In this document: positions 16,402 to 25,076 of the stretch, piece by piece
Layout: every line of letters starts with the position of its first letter
How positions within the stretch are numbered: position 1 is the stretch's first letter
NCBI RefSeq assembly: GCF_001426865.1
Contig: NZ_LMFO01000012.1
Location: forward strand, 1,086-65,085
Length of the DNA stretch: 64,000 nt
Origin: Paenibacillus sp. Root52
Lineage (GTDB): Bacteria; Bacillota; Bacilli; Paenibacillales; Paenibacillaceae
Direction: 5' to 3'
Position numbers and translations under genes: made by a program
The notes under the pieces: generated by a model
The model's input: only the letters and a program-made list of their open reading frames with translations
Databases searched by the model: none
What the model was told of the DNA's origin: nothing

Positions 16402-16980
16402 TTAACGTATGATCCAATTAATGTAGTCTTGTATCATTTCTTTGCTTCGTGTTCGATTTATCTTATCCGGCTCTAGATACAAATTGAGAGCCATTCCATT
16501 CATAAAGGCATACAATTTTTCTTGTTCCTTCTCTTCATCGGTTGTGCTCAGAAGACCTTCATTTTTCAAGCATATAATGCAATTCTTGATTGCGTTTTGG
16601 AGGTCCTCATAATTGGTATCGAACCCTTTTTGCGTTTTTCCATAGGCTACAAATGCAAACCAAACCTGCATTTCCAATAATGTTTGTTCATCAGTCGGGA
16701 CTAGCTCAAGCAAGTATTCAACAATTCTTTCTTGAGGCGCCAGTTCTCTTGCATTTAGATTTCTTAACCGAATAAGAACCTTTTCCTTAACTAACTCCAT
16801 CGCAAACGCTAATAGGCTCTCTTGTTTTGAAAAGTAGTGTCTTAAGGCTCCTTGAGATAATCCGGCCTCCTTCGCAATCGTTCTTGAGGTTGCCTGATGA
16901 ATGCCTTTCTCGCTAATGATTTTCCAAGTTGCTTCAGCGATAATATTCTTCATTTTCTCATGGTCTACGATTTTTGGCAT
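16402..16980 (-). CDS. TetR-family transcriptional regulator
   Basis: A 192-residue repressor with an N-terminal TetR domain (ATSRTIAKEAGLSQGALRHYF at about residues 31-51) and a C-terminal domain resembling the BetI/TetR_C_6 class (LLEMQVWFAFVAYG). ATG 16980 (MPKIVDHEKM) is chosen; an in-frame GTG at 16986 is possible and neither has a clear ribosome site. It is divergent from a CPBP protease gene 104 bases away; two near-identical palindromes lie between them and are probably its operators, so it likely represses itself and the protease. Confidence 0.87.
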   Translation of the reverse strand: MPKIVDHEKMKNIIAEATWKIISEKGIHQATSRTIAKEAGLSQGALRHYFSKQESLLAFAMELVKEKVLIRLRNLNARELAPQERIVEYLLELVPTDEQTLLEMQVWFAFVAYGKTQKGFDTNYEDLQNAIKNCIICLKNEGLLSTTDEEKEQEKLYAFMNGMALNLYLEPDKINRTRSKEMIQDYINWIIR

Positions 16981-17000
16981 ACACACAGAATATCATATTA

Positions 17001-17020
17001 TTTAACTCAAGTGAATTAAA
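17001..17020. promoter_or_regulatory. TetR operator 1
   Basis: TTTAACTCAAGTGAATTAAA, an imperfect palindrome (TTTAA-TCA ... TGA-TTAAA), 20 bases upstream of the TetR start. It is nearly identical to the element at 17053-17072, with 52 bases between their centres. Confidence 0.72.
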
Positions 17021-17052
17021 TAGACGATTAAGATGGAATGTGCTAAAGTTTA

Positions 17053-17072
17053 TTTAACTCAACTGAATTAAA
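17053..17072. promoter_or_regulatory. TetR operator 2
   Basis: TTTAACTCAACTGAATTAAA, one base different from the copy at 17001-17020. It ends just before the protease ribosome site, so a bound repressor would block transcription into the protease gene. Confidence 0.72.
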
Positions 17073-17083
17073 AAAAGGGGCAA

Positions 17084-18019
17084 ATGCCGCATGCAACTCA
17101 AAGGAGTGCAAAGGGAATGAACCAGCAATTCAAAGTAATGCTTCCGGCATGGGGAAAGGCAATTGGCTTATTGTGCATGATAATTATGTTTGCTGCTGTA
17201 CTGTGGTTAGTGTGGACCGGAAACTTTAGTATAAGGTACACGGCCGACCATGAGGGAGTGATTCCAATATGGCATAGTTGGTTGCCGGCATTCCTTGGTA
17301 TTTTGCTAATCCGTCTGATTCCTTATAAAAGTCAAAATCATACGCCCTTCCAACAAATGGAGAGACTTCACTTGGTTGTTCAATCGATTGTGTTATTAAT
17401 ATCAGGTGTTTTATTTACGGCTGCTCTTGTAATGATAGACCCTCAAGGATTACATTTCGAGCTATATTATTTAGCGTTCAAGTTAGCGACACTGTTGTGC
17501 ATTCCACTGATTTTCTTGCTAATTTATCGCAAAACGACTGGCGGGCAGCAACAAATTATCTCGGCAAAGCCTCGCTCTCGCAGAAACGTCATTGCACCAC
17601 TAATCATTATTGTGGTCTGGGGTTATCTAAAGTTCTATTCCCCAATTGCACAACCAGAAGGAGTAATCGAAGCAACTGACATGACAGAATTATTTCTCTT
17701 GGTGTTCATTGGTTTTATGATCAATAGTGTATTGGAGGAAGTTTTCTATCGGGTATGGTTGCAGACTCGATTGGAGGCATTGCTTGGAAGATGGCCTGCC
17801 ATACTAATGGTTTCAATACTATGGTCCATCTGGCATGTTGCCATTCAAGGTTATGGTCAGTGGGATATTGATGTGGCAACAGTGATTGCAAATCATGGGG
17901 TTACGGGTCTGTTTCTTGGTTATTTATGGGCCCGCTATCGTAGAGTGTGGGTGATTATCTTGGTTCACGGACTCATTAATGCATCCCCTCATGTTCTGTT
18001 GCAGATTTTATTTCACTGA
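17084..18019 (+). CDS. CPBP (CAAX-type) intramembrane metalloprotease
   Basis: A 311-residue membrane protein with about eight hydrophobic helices. The ABI/CPBP motifs are present in order: EEVFYR at 218-223 (two metal/catalytic glutamates and arginine), a histidine in WSIWHVA near 245, and HGLIN near the C-terminus. These proteins cleave substrates or process peptides inside the membrane; in Firmicutes several protect against bacteriocins. ATG 17084 is used; ATG 17117, with AAGGAG ten bases upstream, is an equally reasonable start and would remove 11 residues. It is divergent from a TetR gene with two shared operators. Confidence 0.85.
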   Translation: MPHATQRSAKGMNQQFKVMLPAWGKAIGLLCMIIMFAAVLWLVWTGNFSIRYTADHEGVIPIWHSWLPAFLGILLIRLIPYKSQNHTPFQQMERLHLVVQSIVLLISGVLFTAALVMIDPQGLHFELYYLAFKLATLLCIPLIFLLIYRKTTGGQQQIISAKPRSRRNVIAPLIIIVVWGYLKFYSPIAQPEGVIEATDMTELFLLVFIGFMINSVLEEVFYRVWLQTRLEALLGRWPAILMVSILWSIWHVAIQGYGQWDIDVATVIANHGVTGLFLGYLWARYRRVWVIILVHGLINASPHVLLQILFH

Positions 18020-18191
18020 GGGGAAAGGAACTGGATAAGTCTGCTTGTGCAAAAATGACTTTATCTCTCGCGTATTCCAGGATATTAACAAAGACATTCA
18101 AATTGGCTGCCTTCAGCCTAGTAATATTTATTACAGTGAATATGGCTTCACCTTCTACATGTTGATCTCCTGTTGACGCTCATGAACTGTA

Positions 18192-18236
18192 AAAAATACA
18201 TCGCCGGGGCAGATAAGCCACCTGGCGATGTATTCA
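18192..18236 (-). terminator. Terminator of the sulfurtransferase gene
   Basis: AATACATCGCC (18195-18205) pairs with GGCGATGTATT (18224-18234). On the minus strand the stem is followed by a run of Ts, a classical intrinsic terminator. A copy of the same structure persists at 16115-16153. Confidence 0.85.
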
Positions 18237-18250
18237 ACATCGATACACTG

Positions 18251-19105
18251 CTATACGTCTTTGTGCGCTTCCTTATTACCTATAGCCACTGCATTCTCCT
18301 CATAACTAATCCAGTCGCTCCAGCTCCCTGAATACAGCTTCACATTCGAGAATCCCGCTTCTTCCAACGCAATCACGTTCGGGCAAGCCGAGACACCTGA
18401 ACCACAATACACGATAATGGCATCATCTTTCCCCAGTTTCACGAACCGCTCTTCCAATGCGTCGACACCAGACCAGCGACCATCCGCATTAAGCACGTCT
18501 TTCCAAAAATAGTTCACTGCCCCCGGAATATGTCCGGCCTTCGCATCAATGGGTTCCTCCAGCCCTGCATAACGGCGGGCATCGCGGGAGTCGATGAGCA
18601 CGGCGCTACCGCTTGCCGACGCTTGTTGCACATCCTCTACACTTGCCAGCATCTGAGGTTGTACGTTCCACTCGAACGAAGATGGAATCTGAACCGGTAC
18701 ATCCGTCGTAACAGGGAACTTCGCATTTTGCCAAGCGGTAAAGCCTTCATCCATCACATACACCTGTTCATGTCCCATATAACGTAGCAACCACCATAGC
18801 CGCGAGGCGTTCATGCCGCCCTGATCATCATACGCAACGATGCGAGCGTTAGAACTGATCCCAGCTTTGGCTAGGCGACTTGCGAGCACAGCTGGATCAG
18901 GCAGGGGATGACGTCCGCCATGAGCCGACACTGGAGAGGAAAGATCCTGTTCTAGATCGAGGTACACTGCCCCTGGAATATGACCCGCTTCATATGCCTC
19001 TCTTCCGGCAGTCGGTTGACCGAGTAGGAAACGGCAATCCGCAATGACAACATCTGGTTCGTACATTCTGGCGAGCAACCAGCGCATGGATACAATATTT
19101 TTCAT
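18251..19105 (-). CDS. sseA: Thiosulfate / 3-mercaptopyruvate sulfurtransferase (two rhodanese domains)
   Basis: A 284-residue cytosolic enzyme with an inactive N-terminal rhodanese domain (VVIADCRFLLG ... GHIPGAVYLDLEQDL) and a catalytic C-terminal domain (VLIDSRDARRYAG, GHIPGAVNYFW, active-site loop YCGSGVSA). It moves a sulfane sulfur from mercaptopyruvate or thiosulfate to thiol acceptors or cyanide. ATG 19105 follows AAGGCGG by nine bases on the minus strand; the frame extends upstream to 19159 but without a better ribosome site. Two broken copies of its 3' end lie at 14009-14112 and 16112-16243. The neighbouring EamA transporter gene is transcribed the same way, 80 bases upstream. Confidence 0.9.
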   Translation of the reverse strand: MKNIVSMRWLLARMYEPDVVIADCRFLLGQPTAGREAYEAGHIPGAVYLDLEQDLSSPVSAHGGRHPLPDPAVLASRLAKAGISSNARIVAYDDQGGMNASRLWWLLRYMGHEQVYVMDEGFTAWQNAKFPVTTDVPVQIPSSFEWNVQPQMLASVEDVQQASASGSAVLIDSRDARRYAGLEEPIDAKAGHIPGAVNYFWKDVLNADGRWSGVDALEERFVKLGKDDAIIVYCGSGVSACPNVIALEEAGFSNVKLYSGSWSDWISYEENAVAIGNKEAHKDV

Positions 19106-19185
19106 AACAATACACCGCCTTATAAGGAATGAGATTCGTTTGTAACGCATGAGTTTCATATAGCTATAGCATTGCCCGGCCTACT

Positions 19186-20130
19186 TTATACAACAGTTGG
19201 TTTAGCAGGGGTGTTTCCTACAATATTGTCCTCGGCAGGAGCAAGTTGTGGCTTCGTTTTGCCATATCGAATGAAGATCCACACGCCAAATAGGATGAAC
19301 ACGCCGGCAGACATCTGCAGCGTACTCAACGATTCGCCAAGTAGCATCCAGGCCAGCAGGGAGGAGAAAACAGGCTCCCCAAGTACCCCCATGGATACCG
19401 TCGTTGCATTCATATATTGAAGCAGCCAGTTGAAGAGATAATGTCCAAAGATCGTTGGCACAATAGCAAGCAACAGGAAAATCCCCCACTCGGTAGCCGC
19501 ATAACCACCAAAGGCATGACCCTGGATTAGATTGTATACAGCTAGTGTACAGGCAGCGACGAAGAATACCCAGAAATTATAGGAAAAGGCACTAAGTCCT
19601 GATCGCAAAAACTGTCCTAACAGCATGTGTACCGCTACAGCAATGGTGCCGAGCAACGAGAGAATGTCGCCTTGAAGTGCGGTTCCCGCCAACTGGAAGT
19701 CTCCTGCGCCAATAGCGATGGAACCGAGCAGTGCGATACCCATTCCGATAATCATCATACGGTTCACTTTGGCTTTGAACAGCCAGATGGAACCGGCCAA
19801 GATTAGAATCGGTTCGAGCGCTAGAATCACGGTTGAGCTGGCGACACTCGTTAGGCGCAGAGAGCCCATCCAGAGCAGGAAGTGAAGTGCAAGCATAACC
19901 CCAGAAGCGACCAACAATGCCCATTGTCTGACGTTGAGACGTAACATTTCATGTCTGTACTTCCAGATAAACGGAAGCATCAGCAGGTTGGTAAGGAAGA
20001 GACGATACATGGCGATTACCGCAACATCCGCGGAAGACCAGCGTACAAAGATAGAAGAAAACGAGATGGCGATAATACCGACAAAGAATAACAGATAGAT
20101 GGATCTGCCGGTATGTTTCAAGCTTGTCAT
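19186..20130 (-). CDS. EamA/DMT-family transporter
   Basis: A 314-residue membrane protein with ten predicted helices arranged as two EamA repeats (first about 10-140, second about 150-295; conserved SSIFVRWSSADVAVIAMYR and NATTVSMGVLGEPVFSSL segments). These drug/metabolite transporters export or import amino acids, sugars or vitamins; the substrate cannot be read. AGAAGGAG lies eight bases upstream of the ATG. The sulfurtransferase gene follows in the same direction, 80 bases on, so sulfur-compound transport is possible but only inferred. Confidence 0.87.
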   Translation of the reverse strand: MTSLKHTGRSIYLLFFVGIIAISFSSIFVRWSSADVAVIAMYRLFLTNLLMLPFIWKYRHEMLRLNVRQWALLVASGVMLALHFLLWMGSLRLTSVASSTVILALEPILILAGSIWLFKAKVNRMMIIGMGIALLGSIAIGAGDFQLAGTALQGDILSLLGTIAVAVHMLLGQFLRSGLSAFSYNFWVFFVAACTLAVYNLIQGHAFGGYAATEWGIFLLLAIVPTIFGHYLFNWLLQYMNATTVSMGVLGEPVFSSLLAWMLLGESLSTLQMSAGVFILFGVWIFIRYGKTKPQLAPAEDNIVGNTPAKPTVV

Positions 20131-20357
20131 GGGTGTAGCTCCTTCTTGAAGTCAAATGGCGTAAATGAAATCATTATACAGGAGAATGAATCCACAGGAA
20201 ATGCATCATATGAAAATAGATAAGTAGATTGTAACCGAGCTTGTAACTATTCTGTCATTCTCCCACAGGGCTTTTCTATTAATCTTCTATATAGAGACAT
20301 GAAACGATATAATATACCAAGATTCGGGAAAAATGAAATTAAGGAAGTGGCCTGGTA

Positions 20358-21257
20358 GTGAAAGTAGAGCAGACAGCGGGAAAGAACGGCGCGATCTCGC
20401 AGACAACAAGCCGAATGAAGACGCACAAACGTAGACGAATCCGGTATGGGAGACTTAGTGCAGCGTTGCTGATTCTTGTAATGCTGATTACCGGTTTAAC
20501 ATATATTTTCATTGGAATGACACACTGGATCAAAGATTACGTTGCACCCCCACCTATCACGGCCATTGAGCAACCGACGAAGCTTGGCATGATTGCAATG
20601 ACTCCAGATGTGAAGGAAGAGCCTGTGAGGTTCCAAGGTCAGGTTCGCAAGCTGGCATACATAACTTTTGATGATGGACCAAGTGAACATACCGCAACAC
20701 TGCTGGACATTTTGAAGCAACATGAGGCGAAGGCGACCTTCTTCATGATCGGACGACAGTTGAATCAACACAAAGAGGTGGTCGAGCGGCTTGTAAAAGA
20801 AGGCAGCTATCCCGGTCTTCATAGTATGACGCATAACTATAATAAACTGTATAAGAGCGGTAGCTCCTCGAATTTTGTCAAGGAGTTTAAGAAGGAACAG
20901 AAGATGGTACAGGAGCTGATTGGTTTCACACCTCATCTGATTCGCGCCCCTTATGGCAGCAGCCCGCAGATCGGAGAGAAATTCCGAGGAGACATTGCGG
21001 CAGCCGGTTTCAAAATGTGGGATTGGACCACAGACTCCCTGGATTGGAATCTGCCTGGACAGCCAGATAAGATTGTAGATCGCGTCAGCAGTAGCGTACA
21101 TCGGGATAAAGAAGTCATTCTCATGCATGAACGTGAACAGACCGTACAGGCATTGCCTCGTATTTTGAAAATGCTAGAAGATCGTGGTTATGAGTTCGAG
21201 GTATATGATCCGAGTGCGCATTGGATTGCTAATTTTAGCGGAGATACGCGTTTGTAA
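20358..21257 (+). CDS. Polysaccharide deacetylase (NodB domain), membrane-anchored
   Basis: A 299-residue protein with a basic N-terminus and one anchor helix (about 32-54). A NodB domain runs from about 97 to 290. It has the metal triad D106/H155/H159 (TFDDGPS, GLHSMTH) and the other family motifs: RAPYGSSP, WDWTTDSLDW and the catalytic LMHE. It would remove acetyl groups from peptidoglycan or another N-acetylated glycan outside the membrane, often protecting against lysozyme. The GTG start is preceded by AAGGAAG at ten bases. Two lipoprotein genes follow in the same direction. Confidence 0.9.
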   Translation: MKVEQTAGKNGAISQTTSRMKTHKRRRIRYGRLSAALLILVMLITGLTYIFIGMTHWIKDYVAPPPITAIEQPTKLGMIAMTPDVKEEPVRFQGQVRKLAYITFDDGPSEHTATLLDILKQHEAKATFFMIGRQLNQHKEVVERLVKEGSYPGLHSMTHNYNKLYKSGSSSNFVKEFKKEQKMVQELIGFTPHLIRAPYGSSPQIGEKFRGDIAAAGFKMWDWTTDSLDWNLPGQPDKIVDRVSSSVHRDKEVILMHEREQTVQALPRILKMLEDRGYEFEVYDPSAHWIANFSGDTRL

Positions 21258-21346
21258 GAGATGATTCAAGAACACGCATTGTAGGAAAACATTGAAATAG
21301 ATTCGAGAAATGGCATAACAGATGCAAAAGGGAGAGAGTCGATCAG

Positions 21347-22000
21347 GTGCTTGGCAGAAAAAAAACAATGTGGACGGCATTCAGCATAGGGCTGATCCTG
21401 CTTCTTACCGCCTGCGGACAGCCGCAGGAACCAGCGGCGAATCAGGTGAATCAATGGCTTCAGCATGATCAGGGGATCGATGAGAGCCTGAAGGAGCTTT
21501 CTCGTCATGAACGGGAAGACATGGAATTATATACGGAGATTCTGAGTAAGGGGAAGAACAAAAACAGCCATATTGAGGATCTATTAGACCAGGCAGCCCA
21601 ACACATTAATGAACGTCGGAAATTGTTGGACGAGGCTGATTCGGCCATGAAGCAGACATTGGAGCAGATCGATAGTCTTCGAACGTCTCTAGATGAATTG
21701 TCTTTTGAAAAAGAAGAAACGTTGGCTCAAGCACAGGCTGTGCTGGATCAATATCAGGTAAGAGCGGCTACGTTCGACGGATTCGTTGCGTCCTATAAAC
21801 AGAGCTTGGATGCAGAAGAACTGCTGTATTCGATGATGAGAGACGATGTTAAGCCGAACCTTGTGAAGATTAAACGAGCGATTCGAGAACGAAATGCGCA
21901 ATATGTGCAAGTTGCCGAGTTCAGGAAGCAGTTCAATATCCAGACCAAAACCTTTAACAATGCGAATGCCAAGCTTGTGCAGATGGATCAGGCAAGCTAA
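21347..22000 (+). CDS. ykyA: YkyA-type putative cell-wall-binding lipoprotein
   Basis: A 217-residue lipoprotein with a lipobox ending at C23 (LLLTAC) and an almost wholly helical, coiled-coil body (residues about 45-205, rich in E, Q, K, L). Length and layout fit the YkyA family found in Bacillus and Paenibacillus. The function of the family is not established; envelope localisation is supported by the lipobox. GTG start with GGGAGAG upstream. It lies 89 bases after the deacetylase gene and may be cotranscribed. Confidence 0.8.
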   Translation: MLGRKKTMWTAFSIGLILLLTACGQPQEPAANQVNQWLQHDQGIDESLKELSRHEREDMELYTEILSKGKNKNSHIEDLLDQAAQHINERRKLLDEADSAMKQTLEQIDSLRTSLDELSFEKEETLAQAQAVLDQYQVRAATFDGFVASYKQSLDAEELLYSMMRDDVKPNLVKIKRAIRERNAQYVQVAEFRKQFNIQTKTFNNANAKLVQMDQAS

Positions 22001-22137
22001 GCGGTGAGATGCTAGTCTGCTGGAGTATCCTTTTGATTGAGTATAACGTCAGTGGTGTAAGTAGTAGTAAGTAGCTCAGTTAAATGTCAAGCAACATGGA
22101 CAAGCATCATTGCGTATAAGCTAACGGAGGTGTTCAT

Positions 22138-23049
22138 ATGCGAAGTACAATGAATATTAGTGCATCGATTCTAGTTTTAATGATGGGGTTCTCACTCGTC
22201 GCCTGTGGTAACAGTAATCCGGCGGTGCAACCACCTACCAACAATACAGGGGAACAGGCACCTGCGCCTGCACCGGAGGAGCAACCTGCAGAGGGTGATG
22301 TGATTGAAGCAGAAGGCATCCTTACAGGTTGGGCGGATCCTCATACGGTAGAGATTCGGGTAAAGGATGAACCGATGTCGTTCCAGGTAGAAGAGAGTGT
22401 TCAGCCCTTATTCGACGATATAGATGATGAGGATACGGTTCGTTTCAAGTATGTAGAGAGAACCTTTGCGGGAGATACGACGATCAAACAACTTGTGGTC
22501 AAGGAAATTACGAAGGTTGAAGTAGATGACGATGATAATGGCTCGAATACAGGGGCTAATGGTACATCGGATCGTCCCAAGACGTCTGAGTTAGAAGTGA
22601 CTGTAGAAGGAATGACAGAGAAACGTCCCGTCACGCTGGCACAGGGTAATGGATATTCGTTGTATGTATTTGAACCGATGGCATTCGACGCAGATGAGAA
22701 TGAATTGACGATGAAGATTGATCCCGATTATGAGGTAGAGATTGAAAAGTTGCCTTCTGACTATAATCTGGATTTCTTGAAAATGGATGCAAAAGAAGAG
22801 CTGTCAGAGACTGGAGAGGTTAAGGAATTAACCAAGAAAGAGCTTAGCACGGGATCGATGAATGATGCTCAGCTATACATGATGTCTCAGAACGATAAGA
22901 AGACAGAATATTATATTGTGAAAGAGCTGGATGGAAACGGGTTTATCTTCCGTGTGAATGCACCTATTGGTGAGTCGTCCGAAGGGTTCTTGCCAATGGC
23001 ATATGCATCTTTGAATTCCATCATGAACGAAAAGGTTTCTCCTAAATAA
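22138..23049 (+). CDS. Hypothetical lipoprotein, 303 residues
   Basis: Signal peptide with lipobox ending at C23 (FSLVAC), then a Pro/Ala/Gln-rich linker (about 30-52) and two apparent globular parts: an OB-like beta segment at about 55-125 (AEGILTGWADPHTVEIRVKD) and an acidic linker (VDDDDNGSNTGANG) leading to a domain at about 145-300. CGGAGG precedes the ATG at a good distance. I do not recognise the family. It is the last of three envelope genes in the same direction. Confidence 0.75.
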   Translation: MRSTMNISASILVLMMGFSLVACGNSNPAVQPPTNNTGEQAPAPAPEEQPAEGDVIEAEGILTGWADPHTVEIRVKDEPMSFQVEESVQPLFDDIDDEDTVRFKYVERTFAGDTTIKQLVVKEITKVEVDDDDNGSNTGANGTSDRPKTSELEVTVEGMTEKRPVTLAQGNGYSLYVFEPMAFDADENELTMKIDPDYEVEIEKLPSDYNLDFLKMDAKEELSETGEVKELTKKELSTGSMNDAQLYMMSQNDKKTEYYIVKELDGNGFIFRVNAPIGESSEGFLPMAYASLNSIMNEKVSPK

Positions 23050-23064
23050 GGATACAAACATGAT

Positions 23065-23113
23065 AAAGCCGGAAGGGACTATGCTTAAGTGCATGGGTTC
23101 CTCCCGGCTTTTG
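23065..23113 (+). terminator. Terminator after the lipoprotein gene
   Basis: AAAGCCGG (23065-23072) pairs with CCGGCTTT (23104-23111), with an additional imperfect inner stem and a T-run TTTT. It also faces the convergent mtlD gene. Confidence 0.75.
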
Positions 23114-23184
23114 CTTGTTCTAAGGTCTTCGTTCTGAGCCCTTGTTCTATTCATATCAAGAATGACCCAGACATCAATATCTGA

Positions 23185-24357
23185 TTAAGTCAAAATCGTA
23201 GCTTCCTTGCGCCCTTTAATGTCTTCATAACGGGCGACAACTTGCCCATGAACGGGATGTGCGTCGGGAATACCCATGCGTTCGCGAATAAAGGCGGATA
23301 CGCCGTCCTCACGAATCATGTGTTGTAGCGTCATGGCTTCCTCGTCTCGTTCGTAGTTGAACAACATTGCGGCTGCCATAGCGGAAGTTAAATGAGGAAT
23401 TGCTATTCCGAATTCACTGGCCTGCATCGCTGGGCGAACAAGCCGGTCGTAAGGCGATAACTTGCGAAGAGGTGAGCGGCCGACCCGGGTCACCTGATCT
23501 GTCAGGTTCGGATTGGCAAAGCGTTCGAGAATGGTATCAATGTACCTGCTATGCTTCTGTGGATCGAAGCCATGTTTCTGGATGAGCATTGCTCCGGTCT
23601 CTTCCATGACATGACGAATTTTCTCACGAAGCGGTTTGTGACTCATGACCTGTCGAATGGTCTTGAATCCTTCGAGATATCCGAAGTATGCCGCAACACA
23701 GTGTCCGGTGTTGACGGTAAACATTTTACGTTCAATATATGGCTCAAGAGAATCAACGTAGTGTACACCTTTAATTTTCTTGAATCCATCCAATAACGCG
23801 GGGCGATGTACAACCCATTCGTAGAACGGTTCAACCGTCACCTGTAAGGGATCCTGGTGATCCTGAGCGGGTACGATCCGATCTACAGCCGCATTAGGGA
23901 AGGCGACATAGCGCTCCGCTTTCTGGCGAGTCTGTTCATCAAGTAAAGGGTAGATACGCTTCTTAAGGCGTGTACTTCCTCCAATAGCATTCTCACAAGC
24001 AATAATATGGAGCGGAGCAGGGTTACGTTGTTGCATGCGAAGGTGAATGCCCTTGGCAATCGGTTCCGCGATATCTTCAAGTGCTGATACACCAACTGCC
24101 GTTGTTATCAGATCAGCCGAGGCAATATGCTCGGCTACTCGATCTTGTTCGCCAACGTTGATGGCAGTTACGTTATTTACAATCGTTGTATCCTGATCAC
24201 GATTTGCAAGTGTAATCGGATACTCTTTCCTCTTCTGGAGCATGGAGATTTTCTTCGGGTTACGTGCGACAAAGCAGACTTCGTAATCGGAAGCGGACAA
24301 CATATGACCGATAAAACCGCGGCCTATATTGCCCGCACCAAAATGTACAGCTTTCAT
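23185..24357 (-). CDS. mtlD: Mannitol-1-phosphate 5-dehydrogenase
   Basis: A 390-residue cytosolic dehydrogenase of the polyol-specific long-chain family: N-terminal Rossmann loop (AVHFGAGNIGRGFIG), the family signature KMFTVNTGHCVAAYFGYL, and the catalytic-domain lysine region after it. It interconverts mannitol 1-phosphate and fructose 6-phosphate with NAD. ATG 24357 is chosen since AAGGGGGAG lies eight bases upstream. No mannitol PTS gene is near; instead a HAD phosphatase gene precedes it by 50 bases on the same strand, which hints at making rather than using mannitol. Confidence 0.95.
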   Translation of the reverse strand: MKAVHFGAGNIGRGFIGHMLSASDYEVCFVARNPKKISMLQKRKEYPITLANRDQDTTIVNNVTAINVGEQDRVAEHIASADLITTAVGVSALEDIAEPIAKGIHLRMQQRNPAPLHIIACENAIGGSTRLKKRIYPLLDEQTRQKAERYVAFPNAAVDRIVPAQDHQDPLQVTVEPFYEWVVHRPALLDGFKKIKGVHYVDSLEPYIERKMFTVNTGHCVAAYFGYLEGFKTIRQVMSHKPLREKIRHVMEETGAMLIQKHGFDPQKHSRYIDTILERFANPNLTDQVTRVGRSPLRKLSPYDRLVRPAMQASEFGIAIPHLTSAMAAAMLFNYERDEEAMTLQHMIREDGVSAFIRERMGIPDAHPVHGQVVARYEDIKGRKEATILT

Positions 24358-24407
24358 GTGTGAACTCCCCCTTTTAATCATTGAAATGAAGCAGCATTCG
24401 TTCAGAC

Positions 24408-25076
24408 TTAAACGGTAGTGACGAGTGGCTTCGAGATCAGATCATTAAATTCGAGGTCGGTCAGGCAGGATAGCCGTTGGTGAGGCATGTCGAATTCAAG
24501 TGTCCCGGTAATGGTATTGGAGATAACGACACAGTGAATACCTGCCGCAGCAGCTGCACGCGCGCCGTTAGGTGAATCTTCAATCGCGACGGCTTCGTCT
24601 GCAGTTACTCCAAGGGCTTCAAGAGCTTGATTATATAATTCTGGATCCGGCTTCACATTGGCTACATCGTCAGCTGTACGGATTACTTCGAAATAATCCT
24701 TAAGCTTCAGTTGTTCGAGGTGTTGCTCAACCCACTCGCGCTTCGAGCTGGACGCAACGGCCAATTTCAATCCTGCTTCGCGTGCTGCATCGAGGTAGTT
24801 CTGGATACCGGGTCTGACTTGTTCTTTGTTCATCAGTGCTGCGTGATGCAACTGAACGGATTCCCTGAACGCATCCCGATCGATCGGAAGATTCAAATCT
24901 GTTATTAAGTACTCATAGGGATTAAATGTTTTTAGACTGGTACCGATGCATTGTGAATACATCTCCAGGGTCAGGTCGACACCATGTTCCTTATAGGCAT
25001 CTCGAAAAGCGACATACCATGCTGTTTCTGTATCAATAATCGTTCCGTCAAAATCAAAAACCAGTGCCTTAATCAT
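24408..25076 (-). CDS. HAD-superfamily sugar-phosphatase / beta-phosphoglucomutase-like hydrolase
   Basis: A 222-residue HAD subfamily IA protein: motif I DFDGTIIDTE with nucleophile Asp, a helical cap at about 17-85, motif II VASSS, motif III lysine in KPDPELY, motif IV AIEDSPNGARAA. It dephosphorylates or isomerises a small phosphate ester. AGGAGG lies ten bases before ATG 25076; upstream frame to 25115 lacks support. It is followed after 50 bases by mtlD in the same orientation, so mannitol 1-phosphate is a reasonable candidate substrate. A repeat element lies just upstream of its ribosome site. Confidence 0.88.
   Translation of the reverse strand: MIKALVFDFDGTIIDTETAWYVAFRDAYKEHGVDLTLEMYSQCIGTSLKTFNPYEYLITDLNLPIDRDAFRESVQLHHAALMNKEQVRPGIQNYLDAAREAGLKLAVASSSKREWVEQHLEQLKLKDYFEVIRTADDVANVKPDPELYNQALEALGVTADEAVAIEDSPNGARAAAAAGIHCVVISNTITGTLEFDMPHQRLSCLTDLEFNDLISKPLVTTV

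Noticed and set aside
16061..16417. 118-codon minus-strand frame
   Set aside because: It runs in the wrong frame across the decayed sulfurtransferase tail; the DNA similarity explains the region better.
20496..21128. 210-codon minus-strand frame
   Set aside because: Antisense to the polysaccharide deacetylase, whose catalytic motifs are all present.
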